Shown here: positions 1 to 9,708 of the stretch, piece by piece
Layout: every line of letters starts with the position of its first letter
Position numbering within the stretch: position 1 is the stretch's first letter
Assembly (NCBI GenBank): GCA_031772625.1
Contig: CM062818.1
Span: forward strand, 1,679,702,167-1,679,766,166
DNA from: Pinus tabuliformis
Taxonomy: Eukaryota; Streptophyta; Pinopsida; Pinales; Pinaceae
Direction of reading: 5' to 3'
DNA length: 64,000 bases
The notes under the pieces: model-generated
Database searches by the model: none
What the model was told of the DNA's origin: nothing
The model's input: only the letters and a program-made list of their open reading frames with translations
Made by a program: the position numbers and the translations under genes

Positions 1-135
1 AATTTTTAATAGTGGTAAAAATTGGGTCCATCTTTAATGCTTATTGAGATTATTGAGTGTATTATTTTTTTATACAAATAAAACAATTTTTAATAAAGAT
101 TTTTGTGAAAAAAATTAATATTATTAAATTACATA
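1..135 (+). repeat. Direct repeat, copy 1 of 2
   Basis: The first ~130 bases (AATTTTTAATAGTGGTAAAA onward, through the TTATTGAGATTATTGAGTGTATTAT motif region) recur almost unchanged from about 2682 to 2815. In both places a copy of the GGGTGACC repeat family follows. This indicates an old segmental duplication of the first part of the window. No coding content is visible. Confidence 0.8.
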
Positions 136-162
136 AAATTATAAAAAAATTAGATTTATCAT

Positions 163-1010
163 TAGCCGTAGAGATTTTTCGATATTTTGTAAGATATTCA
201 CATATTTTTCTCTATAACTAAATATTATGGGTGACCCACGGGGGTTTCACTGAGGAGAAATATGATACCACGTGGGTTCATATTGGGGGATATATATTGA
301 GGAAAATATGACACAATATATTGGCGGTAAAGGGTTTTTATATTGGCAGGTATCTGCATAGAAAATGGAGCTCAAAATTAATGAAAAAATATAAAGGGGT
401 ATAAAATTTCTTAATGAAAAATGGATCCCTACAATATCTAATGGCAGTGGGATTTTTTAAATTGGGAAGGTGTATTGGGTTCATATTGGTAGGGGTTAAT
501 TAATGTGATTTTTAGGGATATTTTCCAATATGTAGTCAAATTAAGGGTATTGTTTAATATGCCACAAACGCACATGATAGGTGAGAGGTTCATTGAGTGA
601 AGCCCCTATGGGGTGACCAAAGGTTCTAACAAATGTTTTTTGTTTTGTTTTATTAATATGCTTATATCTATAATGCATATAAGTGTACTATTCATGTTTT
701 TCTTTATAATTAAATATTATGGGTGACCAAAAGTTTTACAAATGTCTCCTTGTTTTGTTTTATTGATATACTTATATGGACTATGTTTTATTGATATACT
801 TATATCTGTAATGTATATAAGTATATAATTTATATATAATTTAGTAATTATTAGAAATTCAAAAATATATAATACATATTGTTGTATATTATATATTTTT
901 GAATCTTTACAATTTATTTTTGAGTCGAGAGACCCATTGTATAGTCCAGTATGAAGGGATGTGTAAGTTTTTCCATCCATTTTTCTATAGTAATGTTCTT
1001 AAGGAATCCA
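163..1010 (+). repeat. GGGTGACC repeat family, copy 1, split by a MITE
   Basis: A repeat beginning at AGAGATTTTTCGATATTTTG and running through ATTATGGGTGACCAAAGG, TTGTTTTGTTTTATTAATATGC and a block near GAGTCGAGAGACCCATT. Further copies lie at 1021-1490 and 2820-3190. Comparison with them shows that bases 237-610 are an insertion. Short open frames across it are AT-rich and are not treated as genes. Confidence 0.75.
237..610. mobile_element. hAT-like MITE, 374 bp, 8-bp target duplication
   Basis: The two ends form imperfect terminal inverted repeats: CACGGGGGTTTCACT on the left and, reverse-complemented, CATAGGGGCTTCACT on the right (12 of 15 match). The insertion is flanked by GGGTGACC at 229-236 and again at 611-618. 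The paralogous repeat copies at 1088-1095 and near 2886 have a single GGGTGACC and no insertion, so they act as empty sites. An 8-bp duplication and TIRs starting with CA fit the hAT superfamily. No transposase is encoded, so movement would depend on an enzyme supplied in trans. Confidence 0.75.
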
Positions 1011-1020
1011 TGTATCCTCA

Positions 1021-1490
1021 TTGGTCCCAGAGATTTTTCGATATTTTGTAAGATTTTCACATATTTTTCGCTATAACTAAATATTATGGGTGACCAAAGG
1101 TTCTAACAAATGTTTTTTGTTTTGTTTTATTAATATGCTTATATCTATAATGTATATAAGTGTACTATTCATATTTTTCTTTATAATTAAATGTTATGGG
1201 TGACCAAAGGTTTTACAAGTGTCTTTTTGTTTTGTTTTATTGATATACTTATATGGATTATGTTTTATTATATACTTATATCCATAATGCATATAAGTGT
1301 ATCATTTATATATAGTCTAGTAATCATTACAAATTCAAAAATATATAATACATATTGTTTTATATTATATTTTTTTGAATTTTTACAATTTATTTTTGAG
1401 TCGAGAGACCCATTCTACAGTCCAGTATGAAGGGATGTGTAAGTTTTTCCATCCGTTTGTCTATAGTAATGCTCTTAAGCAATCCATGTA
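1021..1490 (+). repeat. GGGTGACC repeat family, copy 2 (uninterrupted)
   Basis: Matches copy 1 from its AGAGATTTTTCGATATTTTG start through the CAGTCCAGTATGAAGGGATG motif, without the 374-bp MITE, so it records the sequence before that insertion. The open frames here derive from TTTTGTTTTATT-type simple sequence and are not taken as genes. Confidence 0.75.
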
Positions 1491-2330
1491 GCCTCATTAC
1501 TTCTTTGGGAAAAACATAGCTACATTTATTACATCACATGTCTTCCTACAAGGAACAAAATGTTCCACTTAAAAAAAAATATCAACTACAAAAAATATGA
1601 CATCATTAACTTATTGCATTCTTGGTAATCCCAGAATGAAATCCATGCTTAGATCCTTCCATGTCTCTCATGAATCAATAATGGTTTGTGCAACATTGAA
1701 CCCATTACTTCACATCTTAGACAACTCCTAACCAATACCATCTCTCATCTACCATTTCTATGATTTATTTGCCCCAAAGTAACCTCCTAAAACACGATTT
1801 TCCAACTATGTATGAGGATCTCCTTCTCAAATTCTTTCGATGTCCACAACCATTGATTTTTTAATAGATATCCTCCCTAAATAAAATAATCCAACTATAA
1901 AGCCTTGCCTTCACAACAATGTCATTTTGCCAACCTTCCAGGTTGTTACAAAATTTATATCATCCACATACAAAGTCCATCATATTCTCCAATTTTACCA
2001 CTTAAATTGACAAACATATAAATTCTCATTCTAAATACATTTGCAACATTATTTAATCTCCCTCACCCGCATTGCAACACAAAATAGTAACTATACAAAA
2101 AATTATACCCACTTCATAGGTCTCTGAGTTGACTAATTATACACATGAATGTTTCATAATTAGTGTATAAGACAAACTCATTAGGGAACAAATAATGCCT
2201 CCACTTATATTTATGAAAAATAATATATTTCTTCTGATTATTATTCAAATTCTCACACTTTAAAGGACATTTGTCATATTGTTGTTCCACTTTCATTATA
2301 ATTAGTGTGAAATATTTTGTTTTACGTGGG
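1490..2330 (-). pseudogene. Ty3/gypsy pol relic (RNase H to integrase)
   Basis: On the minus strand, about 2114-2296 translates to a segment with KWRHYLFPNEFVLYTNYETF, matching the end of gypsy RNase H (family form: WRHYL..EFVL.TD). Downstream, with many stops and frame changes, come a region resembling the linker before integrase and then LSMDFILGLPRMQ, FFVVDIF and VEHFVPCRKTCD...EVMRLHG near 1500-1690, which correspond to the integrase core. The order RNase H then integrase on one strand supports a gypsy pol remnant. It is too decayed to place in a lineage and no LTRs were found. Confidence 0.7.
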
Positions 2331-2681
2331 AAATGTCAACATTAACTACCTTGTTTGTCTTTCCAATTATAGTTCAGACATTCTCTTCCTTTTCTAATGC
2401 ACCCAAGAGTTCATTTTCATTTTCATTAGTGATATGCGAATCCTAATGAAAATTTCTAACAAACTATTATAAAAAATTAGCAAATCCTTGAAAACACTGT
2501 GCCTCAACACTTAACTAAAACCATATATTTTTGTTGGGTTCATCTTTAATGCTCGTTGAGATATAATAAATACGGAGTGCATTATCTCTTTTTACATAAA
2601 TAAAACAACTTTTAGTTGGGTCCATCTTTAATGTTTATTGAGATTCTTGGGTGCATTATTTTTTTTACATAAATAAAACAA

Positions 2682-3190
2682 TTTTTAATAGTGGTAAAAA
2701 TTGGGTCCATATTTAATGCTTATTGAGATTATTGAGTGTATTATGTTTTTTATATAAATAAAACATATTTTTTAATATTATTAAATTAAATAAATTTATA
2801 AAAGATCTAGTTTTACCATTCGCTCCGGAGATTTTTTGATATTTTGTAAGATTTTTACGTATTTTTTTCTATAACTAAATATTAAGGGTGACCAAAAGTT
2901 CTAACAAATGTTTTTCGTTTTATGTTTTGTTTTATTAATATGCTTATATTTATAATGCATATAAGTGTAATATTCATATTTTTCTTTATAATTAAATGTC
3001 TTTTTGTTTTGTTTTATCGATATATTTATATCCATAATGCATATAAGTGTATCATTTATATATAATTTAGTAATCATGAGAAATTTAAAATTGAATTTTT
3101 ATAATTTATTTTTGAGTCGAGAGACTCATTCTATAGTTCAGTATAAAAGGATGTATAAGGCCCATTCTATAGTCTAGTATGAAGGGATGT
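2682..3190 (+). repeat. Direct repeat copy 2 plus GGGTGACC repeat copy 3
   Basis: Bases 2682-2815 repeat 1-135. Bases 2820-3190 are a third, shorter and more diverged copy of the GGGTGACC family, with TTAAGGGTGACCAAAAG and no MITE. It ends in a doubled CCATTCTATAGT..AGTATGAAGGGATG motif. No gene is visible. Confidence 0.7.
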
Positions 3191-3759
3191 GTAAGTTTGT
3201 CATCTGTTTGTCCCTTTTAAAATCAAAATAAAAAATAAAACAAAAAAAATTTGTTCTAAATGAAAAATAATGTTGGCCATAATAATAAAAAAATGTATAT
3301 GCTCTCACAAATGTTTAATTCTCATACTTTTCAAAGATATTTCAACCTGACATTTAAATAAACTATTTGAAGATTTATTGTAACTAATCTATATGGATAT
3401 CAACTTCAAATCTCTATATATAGAAAAAAAACTGTTAAAATAAAATATTTTTAATGTTGTATATACAATATGTAGGTTATCAATAAAATATTTTAATGCA
3501 AATTAATATTGACATATACTTAAAAATACATTAATAATAAAAAACTTTTTCCTTATAAAATGTCTCTATGTGCATGTTATGTAAAATATTTTGATGTCAT
3601 ATATATATATATATATATATATAAAATAAGTTTTATGATTAAAATGCTTATTTGGCCTTATATATACTCTTATATATATATATATATATCTATATATATA
3701 TATATATATATATAAAATAAGTTTTATGATTAAAATGCTTATTTGGCCTTATATATACT

Positions 3760-3808
<49 letters not shown>

Positions 3809-3985
3809 AGTTTTATGATTAAAATGCTTATTTGGCCTTATATATACTCTATTTAGCATTCAAAAATACATTTAAAGTTGTATTTTGCAATCTAAAAAAG
3901 TTTGCATGTAAAGAAATTTGATCCCTCTCATTTCATGTTAGATCCTTACTTAAGATGGATCTATGCTATTAAATAATGAAAGCAT
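3171..3985 (+). repeat. 650-bp repeat family, plus-oriented copy
   Basis: Begins at GAAGGGATGTGTAAGTTTGTC and ends at TTAAGATGGATCTATGC. The same succession of blocks (CCCTTTTAAAAT, ACTATTTGAAGAT, AATTAATATTGACATATAC, GCATTCAAAAATAC, GAAATTTGATCCCTCTCA) recurs at 42.6, 44.4, 46.6-48.4 (minus) and 48.5-57.7 kb (plus). No protein or terminal inverted repeat was recognised, so its class is unknown: an old non-autonomous element or a dispersed satellite. Confidence 0.7.
3600..3855 (+). repeat. ~90-bp tandem repeat x3 with (TA)n spacers
   Basis: The block ATAAAATAAGTTTTATGATT through TATATACTCT starts at 3621, 3712 and 3801, giving periods of 91 and 89 bases, with TA dinucleotide runs between the copies. 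It looks like slippage or unequal exchange through the TA runs of the 650-bp repeat. Confidence 0.85.
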
Positions 3986-4100
3986 TGTGACACTTCTAAT
4001 AATAATTTACATCAGCTCATGCTAGATCCTTACTTAAGATGGATCTATGGTGGTAAATAATAAAAGCATAATGGCACTCTTAATAATAGTTCACATTGAT
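3934..4100 (+). repeat. 84-bp tandem repeat x2
   Basis: The segment starting CATGTTAGATCCTTACTTAA at 3934 recurs at 4018 as CATGCTAGATCCTTACTTAA, continuing through GGTAAATAATAAAAGCAT. This is a duplication of the 3' end of the 650-bp repeat family. Confidence 0.75.
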
Positions 4101-4263
4101 GCACCCATATTTAATATGCATTAGATTTTAAGAATATATAATACATTTTCACTATTGTTATTATCTATGCAAGTAATAGATAATACTTAAATTTTTGATT
4201 AAATTTATATTATTTTAAGTTTCACCCCAAAAAAAATTCTAAATTTAACATTAAACATTAAAA

Positions 4264-4269
<6 letters not shown>

Positions 4270-4298
<29 letters not shown>

Positions 4299-5810
4299 CT
4301 GATTGGTTATTAGATTGAACAAATTATTGATGATTAATTTGAACTTCGTGCTATGCATTTATACTAAGATGTCAGTCTACTGCTACTTGGTACGTTCTTA
4401 CTCTGAATGCATTGACAACTCGGCAGCGACTAACCAGTCTGCCCGCTAACACTCAGATTCACATTTCTTATTTAGTGCTTAGTTTCCGAATTTACATGTT
4501 AGCGGACTATCCAACCTGCATCTCCCCAGACATTTAATGCCCTATCGCAGAGTGGTTAGCCGCTGCTTTGACCACTATGATACAATGACGCCGCAAGTCC
4601 CTTACTACCTGATACGTTCCTGCCCTGAATGCATTGACAGCTCCAACGCAATGACAACAATCCAGTACAAAGGCTTGTTGGTAGTCATTGCATTACCAAA
4701 TATATAGTATAGTACTATGTATCCCAAAGTTAATCTAAGTATAAATACTAGAATCTTGTCGTCATGGTCGTTTAAGTAGTCTATAGCAAGAGATTCCCTA
4801 TCTCCTAGAATCACTCCAAAGTTAATTACTATTTAATTCTCTTCACGTCGAATTAAGTCAAGAATATGAACAAAACTCCCTCGCTTTTTATCAAGAGAAT
4901 TTAAATTGTTTTGTTAATTATAACAAAATGTGAGGTCAAATGCATAAGTTTAACGGATTATATCCTTGCAAGTTTGATTTATAAATTGAAACATCAAAAT
5001 ATTGCAATTAGAACTTGGGATAATTGTATTGAATAGTAACATATTATTTTTTTGATGAAAGGATTTTAATTTAATATATTTTCTCACAGCTGAATTAAAT
5101 TTCAATTTTTCAATTATGAAGTTCAAAGAGTTCAATGAAATCAACCTTAATTTTTTTGGAAAACAGAATTGACTGTTTAGAAAATTTTGATTTATAAAAG
5201 GTTAAATTTCATATTATAATTTTGTTCTAAATTTATTTAATGTTATAAATAATATTCGGATTTGATGTTAGTTATTATCGCTAATAATTTTCACAAAGAT
5301 TGAAGTTGTTGCTAAATTATTAATTATTTATATTTTTGAAAGTAAGGAGTTAATTATTTATATATAGTAGCACAATTATATTAATAAATGTGATTGATAT
5401 ATGTTAATAGGTGTTAATTTCAACCTTCTATATTCCAATTGGTGTTTGAAAATGAGACCCATTAGCTTATATCAACTATACATTCAAATTTTCTAAAAAA
5501 TGAATTTACCAAAAAAATATTCAAATTACATAGGTATTCCATGAAAACTTGTAGCAATGCAATGACTATAAATGCAAATGGTTTTCTAACCTTGACTTTT
5601 ACTTAAATTTAGCTATATTTAAAGTAAGTAACAGAGACTAACTACTTTATAGCACTTGTTATTATAATTATTACAACATATAACATAATAGTGCAAAACG
5701 CAATATACCTATATTCTCTTACATACATATAATATTGACATGTGCTTTTATTATATAAAATATTAGTCACAATTTCCAAAATGTATAATGGAGATCGTGT
5801 ATTATATATT
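4270..5810. other. Gene-free stretch
   Basis: AT-rich sequence with a (TA)n run at about 4270-4294 and a less AT-rich patch at 4330-4820. In that patch a ~35-base motif ending CTGAATGCATTGACA(A/G)CTC appears at about 4387 and 4610. Two short minus-strand frames (4605-4814, 4950-5144) show no recognisable domain. I see no gene here. Confidence 0.5.
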
Positions 5811-5840
5811 TTTTTAAAGCATCAGCCTATATTTTATATA

Positions 5841-6086
5841 ATAAAAGCATTCATGCATATGACATATGTAAACACACCAATGTGCATATAATAATAATGA
5901 TTTGTAATGATTGTTACCAACATATATCCATCTTAATTTTAGATCTATCATGCACTGAGAGTAATAAAAGTATTCATGCATATGACATATGAAAAAGCAC
6001 CAATGTGCATATAGTAATAATGATGTGTATTGATTTTTACCAACACAAATCCATTTTAAATTTAGATCTATCATGCACTGAGAAGG
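5841..6086. repeat. 123-bp tandem repeat x2
   Basis: The unit beginning ATAAAAGCATTCATGCATATG at 5841 recurs at 5964, including CACCAATGTGCATATA and AGATCTATCATGCACTGAGA. The 86-codon minus-strand frame across it repeats with the DNA and is not considered a gene. Confidence 0.85.
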
Positions 6087-6187
6087 ATCAAATCTTTAGA
6101 GGTGCAAATCTTTTTCTATAGTGCCAAACTCGAGGAAAGATTTGCACCTCGAGATATTTGATTCCTCTCGTTCTATGATAGATATGA
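6064..6187. repeat. Inverted repeat, ~47-bp arms
   Basis: AGATCTATCATG...GAGGTGCAAATC at 6064-6110 is matched in reverse complement by GATTTGCACCTCGAG...TATGATAGATAT at 6139-6187, with a loop of about 28 bases. The arms are imperfect but long enough for a cruciform or hairpin. It may be a MITE or foldback remnant; no target duplication was identified. Confidence 0.65.
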
Positions 6188-6412
6188 ATTTAAGATGAAT
6201 AAATGTTGGTTCCAATTGTAGATGACAACATGAATTTTTTAGATGATGATCATTATGCATCTGTATATGTTTCACATGAGCCTGATTCTTTGACATTTAC
6301 ATCATTATGAATCCAAATAATAACAAAGCAAAAGTTTTTAGTATCAAAGATGGTGAATAATAACAAAATGAAATGATTAAGATATTGAATCCTTCTCAAT
6401 CTACTAGAAAAG

Positions 6413-6611
6413 GATTCATGTCAATCTATCTTGTTCAATTTTTAATATACTGACACAATTTGTTATATGTTTGAGATGAATATGATTATTTAAACTTACA
6501 TCATTTTTTTAGATTCATGTCAATCTATCTTGTTCAATTTTTAATATAGTGACACAGTTTGTTATATGTTTGAGATGAATATGATTATTTAAACTTTACA
6601 TCATTTTTTTA
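6413..6611. repeat. 99-bp tandem repeat x2
   Basis: GATTCATGTCAATCTATCTT starts at 6413 and again at 6512, and the whole unit through ACATCATTTTTTTAG is nearly identical. This is a recent local duplication without coding content. Confidence 0.9.
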
Positions 6612-6717
6612 GTTTGTTGAGCATACGAGGAGTTTTATTTGGAAGTGCATTTCTTCAAAAATTGCATGAGGAATCAATTGAATAGAAATAAAGTAAAAAA
6701 TATTGAATAATGAAAAT

Positions 6718-6857
6718 AAAGTAACAATATAGCTCACGGGGCTTTGGATTGATGGTGAATGGGTGCACTGTTAAGGCACTCCTTGCGATATAGGTCATTG
6801 GTTCAAATCCCCCCTCAATGCTTACCTACCCAAAAAAAAGAAAACAAAGTAACAATA
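6718..6857 (+). mobile_element. tRNA-derived SINE with 12-bp target duplication
   Basis: A short insertion (about 6730-6845) is bounded by a perfect 12-base direct repeat, AAAGTAACAATA, at 6718-6729 and 6846-6857. It contains a good polymerase III B box, GGTTCAAATCC (6800-6810), and an A-box-like TAGCTCACGGGG (6730-6741, one mismatch to TRGYNNARNNGG). The A-B spacing is longer than in a tRNA, so the true A box may be another one. It ends in an A-rich tail (AAAAAAAAGAAAAC). Duplication, internal promoter and A tail together fit a SINE mobilised by LINE machinery. Confidence 0.7.
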
Positions 6858-7579
6858 ATGTACATTGAAATCAATGCACGTGCACATAAAACAATGCATT
6901 GATTTCAATATACATGTCAATTTCAATTTATATGTTAAATTCCATTTCTACTTAAATATTTAAACCATTAATTTTAATATAAATGTCAGTATGTATCTAA
7001 ATGCTATGTGTTGATCTAGAAATGATGAGAAATGTACACTAAAATAAATGCAATGATTTAAGTATATATCCCAATTTCATTCAATGTCAACTTCTATTTA
7101 TATTTCAATTTATGTTCAAATTCTAATGCATTCATTTTGTTGTACATTTTAATTTTTAGATATGTTGATTTTGAAATGATTAAAAATAAATAGTAAAATT
7201 AATTTATGTGCATTGAAATAAAGTATTCTTAGAATTAGAAAGTTTCGTTGATTTGCACATATATGTCTATTTTTTTGTTGTAAAAAAGACATAAATGATA
7301 TTTTCAAACATTAATAGACCGACCAACTGGTATCCATGGCTATTCATGGCCTTTGATAGGGTTATGATTGCAAAGAGTGTCTCTCTTTCTTCTCACTCTC
7401 TCTATGTGCCTGTTGTAGTGTTGTTAATTTGTGCAACCCAATGAAACTTGTTGACAAATTATATTAAAAAATCAATAACATTTTTTTAATGCTAATTCCA
7501 ATTGTCAAAATTCTATAACATGATTTCCATAAATAAATATAACTTATTCTTTTTCGGAATAATCTATCAATACATATAC
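6858..7579. other. Gene-free AT-rich stretch
   Basis: Low-complexity AT-rich DNA between the SINE and the LINE target site. It includes repeated TTCAATTTATAT-type motifs and a pyrimidine patch at about 7377-7410. No gene, RNA or element end is recognised. Confidence 0.5.
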
Positions 7580-7628
7580 AATAAAATTAATATATTGGAA
7601 AATGCTTTGGTGATACCACTCACTTGGT

Positions 7629-9500
7629 TTGATCATAAGAATGATGATGGCGCGGGATTTGACAGCTGCTCCTATGGCTGCCGCAGCAACCTTTCTCCTT
7701 TCTCAACAATCAGGGAAAGACTTAACAGGCAGGGAGATTGGAGCTAGGGTTTATGCCTGGAACCCATATGCGTCCTCGCCGACGGTATATTTCGGCCACA
7801 GCGGAAGCGGGGTTCTGAAGCAGAGAACAAACAAAGAAATTACAGTGCTCACGCCCACCGTAACACGGATCTGGTCGAGTCATCTCCAGAAAGACGCAGG
7901 AAAGCCGAATACTCAGAATAAAGACACGGGAGGAGAAAGGAAAGGGATCCTGGGCGCTGTGGGGATCGGATCTGCAGCATTTCCCATAGGAATCAATGCT
8001 GAAATCAACGGAGGAGGGTTGCATGAAGCAGATCTACTTCTCTCCACTGTAAATAGATTCAAAAATCCCAGATCTGGCCTGGATCTACCCAATCCGGGAA
8101 ACAATCGAAGGAAACAACAAAATCCAAGAGATCTGGAACCTCTATCGAATACAGAGCCAAAGGAGTCAGATCTGGCTAGAATCGAGCCATCCCAGATTGC
8201 CAGGTCAGGGTTCCAAATTTTTGTAAAAACACCAAAAGGAACCACAAGCGTGATCTGGACATATGACAGCGACAGGGTTTCAGATCTGAAGAACAAGATC
8301 GCCGATCAGACTGGCTACCCGGGTGAGGAACAACACCTGTTAAATGAGGGCAGATCGCTGCAGGAATGCAGAACCATGCAAGAATACAACATCAAGCCAG
8401 GCTCCACAATCATTCTCAATATGAGACTAAGAGGCGGAGCTGAAAACGTTGGAACTAGCTCGCAAAACAAAGGGTCTTTTAAGGAAGCAGTGAAGGGCAA
8501 AGGAAAAAATCCCACAGCTGTCACTGAACCTCCGGGGCAGTACATTGTAGATCAACTACCGGAGAGCCCATCTATCTCCATCGAAATACCAGAGGTAAAA
8601 GAAATACATTCAGATTTACAGAAAAAAGCAGTTATTTGTAGATTTAATGGTTTTTGGCCTAGAACTGATGCATTGTATCAATGGATCTATTCGGTTTGGA
8701 CAAAAAATTGCCAAATCTACCTATACCCAAAAGGGTTCTTTATAGTATGCTTTGAGACAGAAGAAGAAAAGGAAACGGTTCTCAACCAAGGGCCATGGTT
8801 CTGGGGCAGTGCTGGACTTTTTATTGTCCCTTGGTTTCCTGATTTTGATGCCAACACCATGGTGGTATCAAGGATGCCAGTATGGGTTAGGCTGCATAAT
8901 CTCCCTTTACATTTTTGGCATTCAAAGGTTTTAATAGCAATTGGAAATACCTTGGGGAGAATGTTAAAGATAGATGGAGACCGATACATAAAAGGAATAT
9001 TTACTTTTGCCAGAATATGCGTTGAGGTAGATCTCAGCCGAGGACTACCTGAGAGCATCATTCTGAATTTCAATAATACACAGTGGAAACAACCCCTGGA
9101 CTATGAGAATACTGCCTTCAGATGTCGGGGATGCCAACAAACAGGTCATCTGTACAATGCATGTCCAAACCACAATAAGAACAAGCAACAACAAAGGAAG
9201 CCGAAAGGATGGCAGAACATAGATGCAGTATATAAGAAGGCAACTACAGCAAAGAAAGAAGAACAAAATACAGCAAAGGATAAAAATCAGGACAATAAGG
9301 ATAAGGAGATAAATGAGGAAAAGGAACAAGAGACCCAGATGGAAACAGGTGGTAATAAACGAAGTCACAGCCCTGAAGGATCGGATTCAGATAATGAGCA
9401 ACCAATGTGTACGATAGAAAACCAACTAGCCGTTCTTGACCCCCCTCCCAACATGGATGGTTGGCGAAAAGTGGAGAAGAAGAAGGGCAGGAAGACTTAG
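7629..9500 (+). CDS. LINE ORF1-like protein with internal ubiquitin-like domain
   Basis: A 623-residue open frame without stops. Residues 1-190 are unrecognised. Residues 195-270 form a ubiquitin-like domain: it starts FQIFVKTPKG, keeps YNIKPGST and ends RLRGG. At 76 residues it has exactly the length of ubiquitin, but continues with AENVG. By alignment, positions 6, 27 and 29 are Lys, 48 is Arg and 63 is Pro. Residues ~332-480 match the DUF4283-type ORF1 domain (CRFNGFWP, KGFFIV, PVWVRLHNLPL). C499-x2-C502-x4-H507-x4-C512 is a CCHC zinc knuckle, and the C-terminus is charged and Lys-rich. The likely role is nucleic-acid binding in a LINE RNP. The start could be any of several early Met codons (residues 1, 5, 6, 7, 16). 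Confidence 0.85.
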   Translation: MIIRMMMARDLTAAPMAAAATFLLSQQSGKDLTGREIGARVYAWNPYASSPTVYFGHSGSGVLKQRTNKEITVLTPTVTRIWSSHLQKDAGKPNTQNKDTGGERKGILGAVGIGSAAFPIGINAEINGGGLHEADLLLSTVNRFKNPRSGLDLPNPGNNRRKQQNPRDLEPLSNTEPKESDLARIEPSQIARSGFQIFVKTPKGTTSVIWTYDSDRVSDLKNKIADQTGYPGEEQHLLNEGRSLQECRTMQEYNIKPGSTIILNMRLRGGAENVGTSSQNKGSFKEAVKGKGKNPTAVTEPPGQYIVDQLPESPSISIEIPEVKEIHSDLQKKAVICRFNGFWPRTDALYQWIYSVWTKNCQIYLYPKGFFIVCFETEEEKETVLNQGPWFWGSAGLFIVPWFPDFDANTMVVSRMPVWVRLHNLPLHFWHSKVLIAIGNTLGRMLKIDGDRYIKGIFTFARICVEVDLSRGLPESIILNFNNTQWKQPLDYENTAFRCRGCQQTGHLYNACPNHNKNKQQQRKPKGWQNIDAVYKKATTAKKEEQNTAKDKNQDNKDKEINEEKEQETQMETGGNKRSHSPEGSDSDNEQPMCTIENQLAVLDPPPNMDGWRKVEKKKGRKT

Positions 9501-9640
9501 GTCAGCAGGGCTTTCTTTTTGGGCTGCAATCCGGAAAATTGGAGCAGCTCTCTTTTCTTGCCTCTAGGCAGTGTTGTATATTGCAGGCTGTGTGATCTTC
9601 CCCCACACAGCTAAACTGAATGCTTTTTGCATATGCTTGT

Positions 9641-9664
9641 AACTTTTTATCTTAATAAAAAGTT
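9641..9664 (+). promoter_or_regulatory. 3' UTR hairpin of the ORF1-only LINE
   Basis: AACTTTTTAT is followed by the 4-base loop CTTA and its perfect complement ATAAAAAGTT, a 10-bp stem about 16 bases before the A tail. LINE reverse transcriptases often recognise a 3' RNA structure; that role is inferred here. Confidence 0.55.
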
Positions 9665-9708
9665 CGCTTTTTTCTTCGGAAAAAAATAAAAATAAAATTA
9701 ATATATTG

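Larger units (their letters stand above)
7580..9708 (+). mobile_element. Retrotransposed LINE carrying ORF1 only
   Basis: The insertion is flanked by a perfect 18-base target duplication, AATAAAATTAATATATTG, at 7580-7597 and 9691-9708. The body (7598-9690) is a short leader, one long ORF, a 180-base 3' UTR and an A-rich tail (GGAAAAAAATAAA). No endonuclease, reverse transcriptase or RNase H follows ORF1. The duplication and tail show it was integrated by target-primed reverse transcription, so the enzyme came from another LINE. The arrangement resembles mammalian HAL1 (ORF1-only L1 derivatives). The alternative is a retrocopy of a domesticated host gene. Confidence 0.85.

Noticed and set aside
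717-1430. Short frames in the GGGTGACC repeats
   Set aside because: The translations are simple-sequence, Ile/Tyr/Phe-rich products of TA- and TTTTG-rich DNA on both strands; no coding signal.
5814-6074. 86-codon minus-strand frame with an internal protein repeat
   Set aside because: The repeat is a 123-bp DNA duplication; no homologue is recognised and the composition follows AT-rich DNA.
6730-6845. Possible genuine tRNA gene
   Set aside because: Only the B box is good, no cloverleaf can be drawn with normal spacing, and the A tail plus target duplication point to a SINE.
8315-9368. Minus-strand frames antisense to the ubiquitin-like ORF1
   Set aside because: Shadows of the 623-codon plus-strand frame, without motifs.
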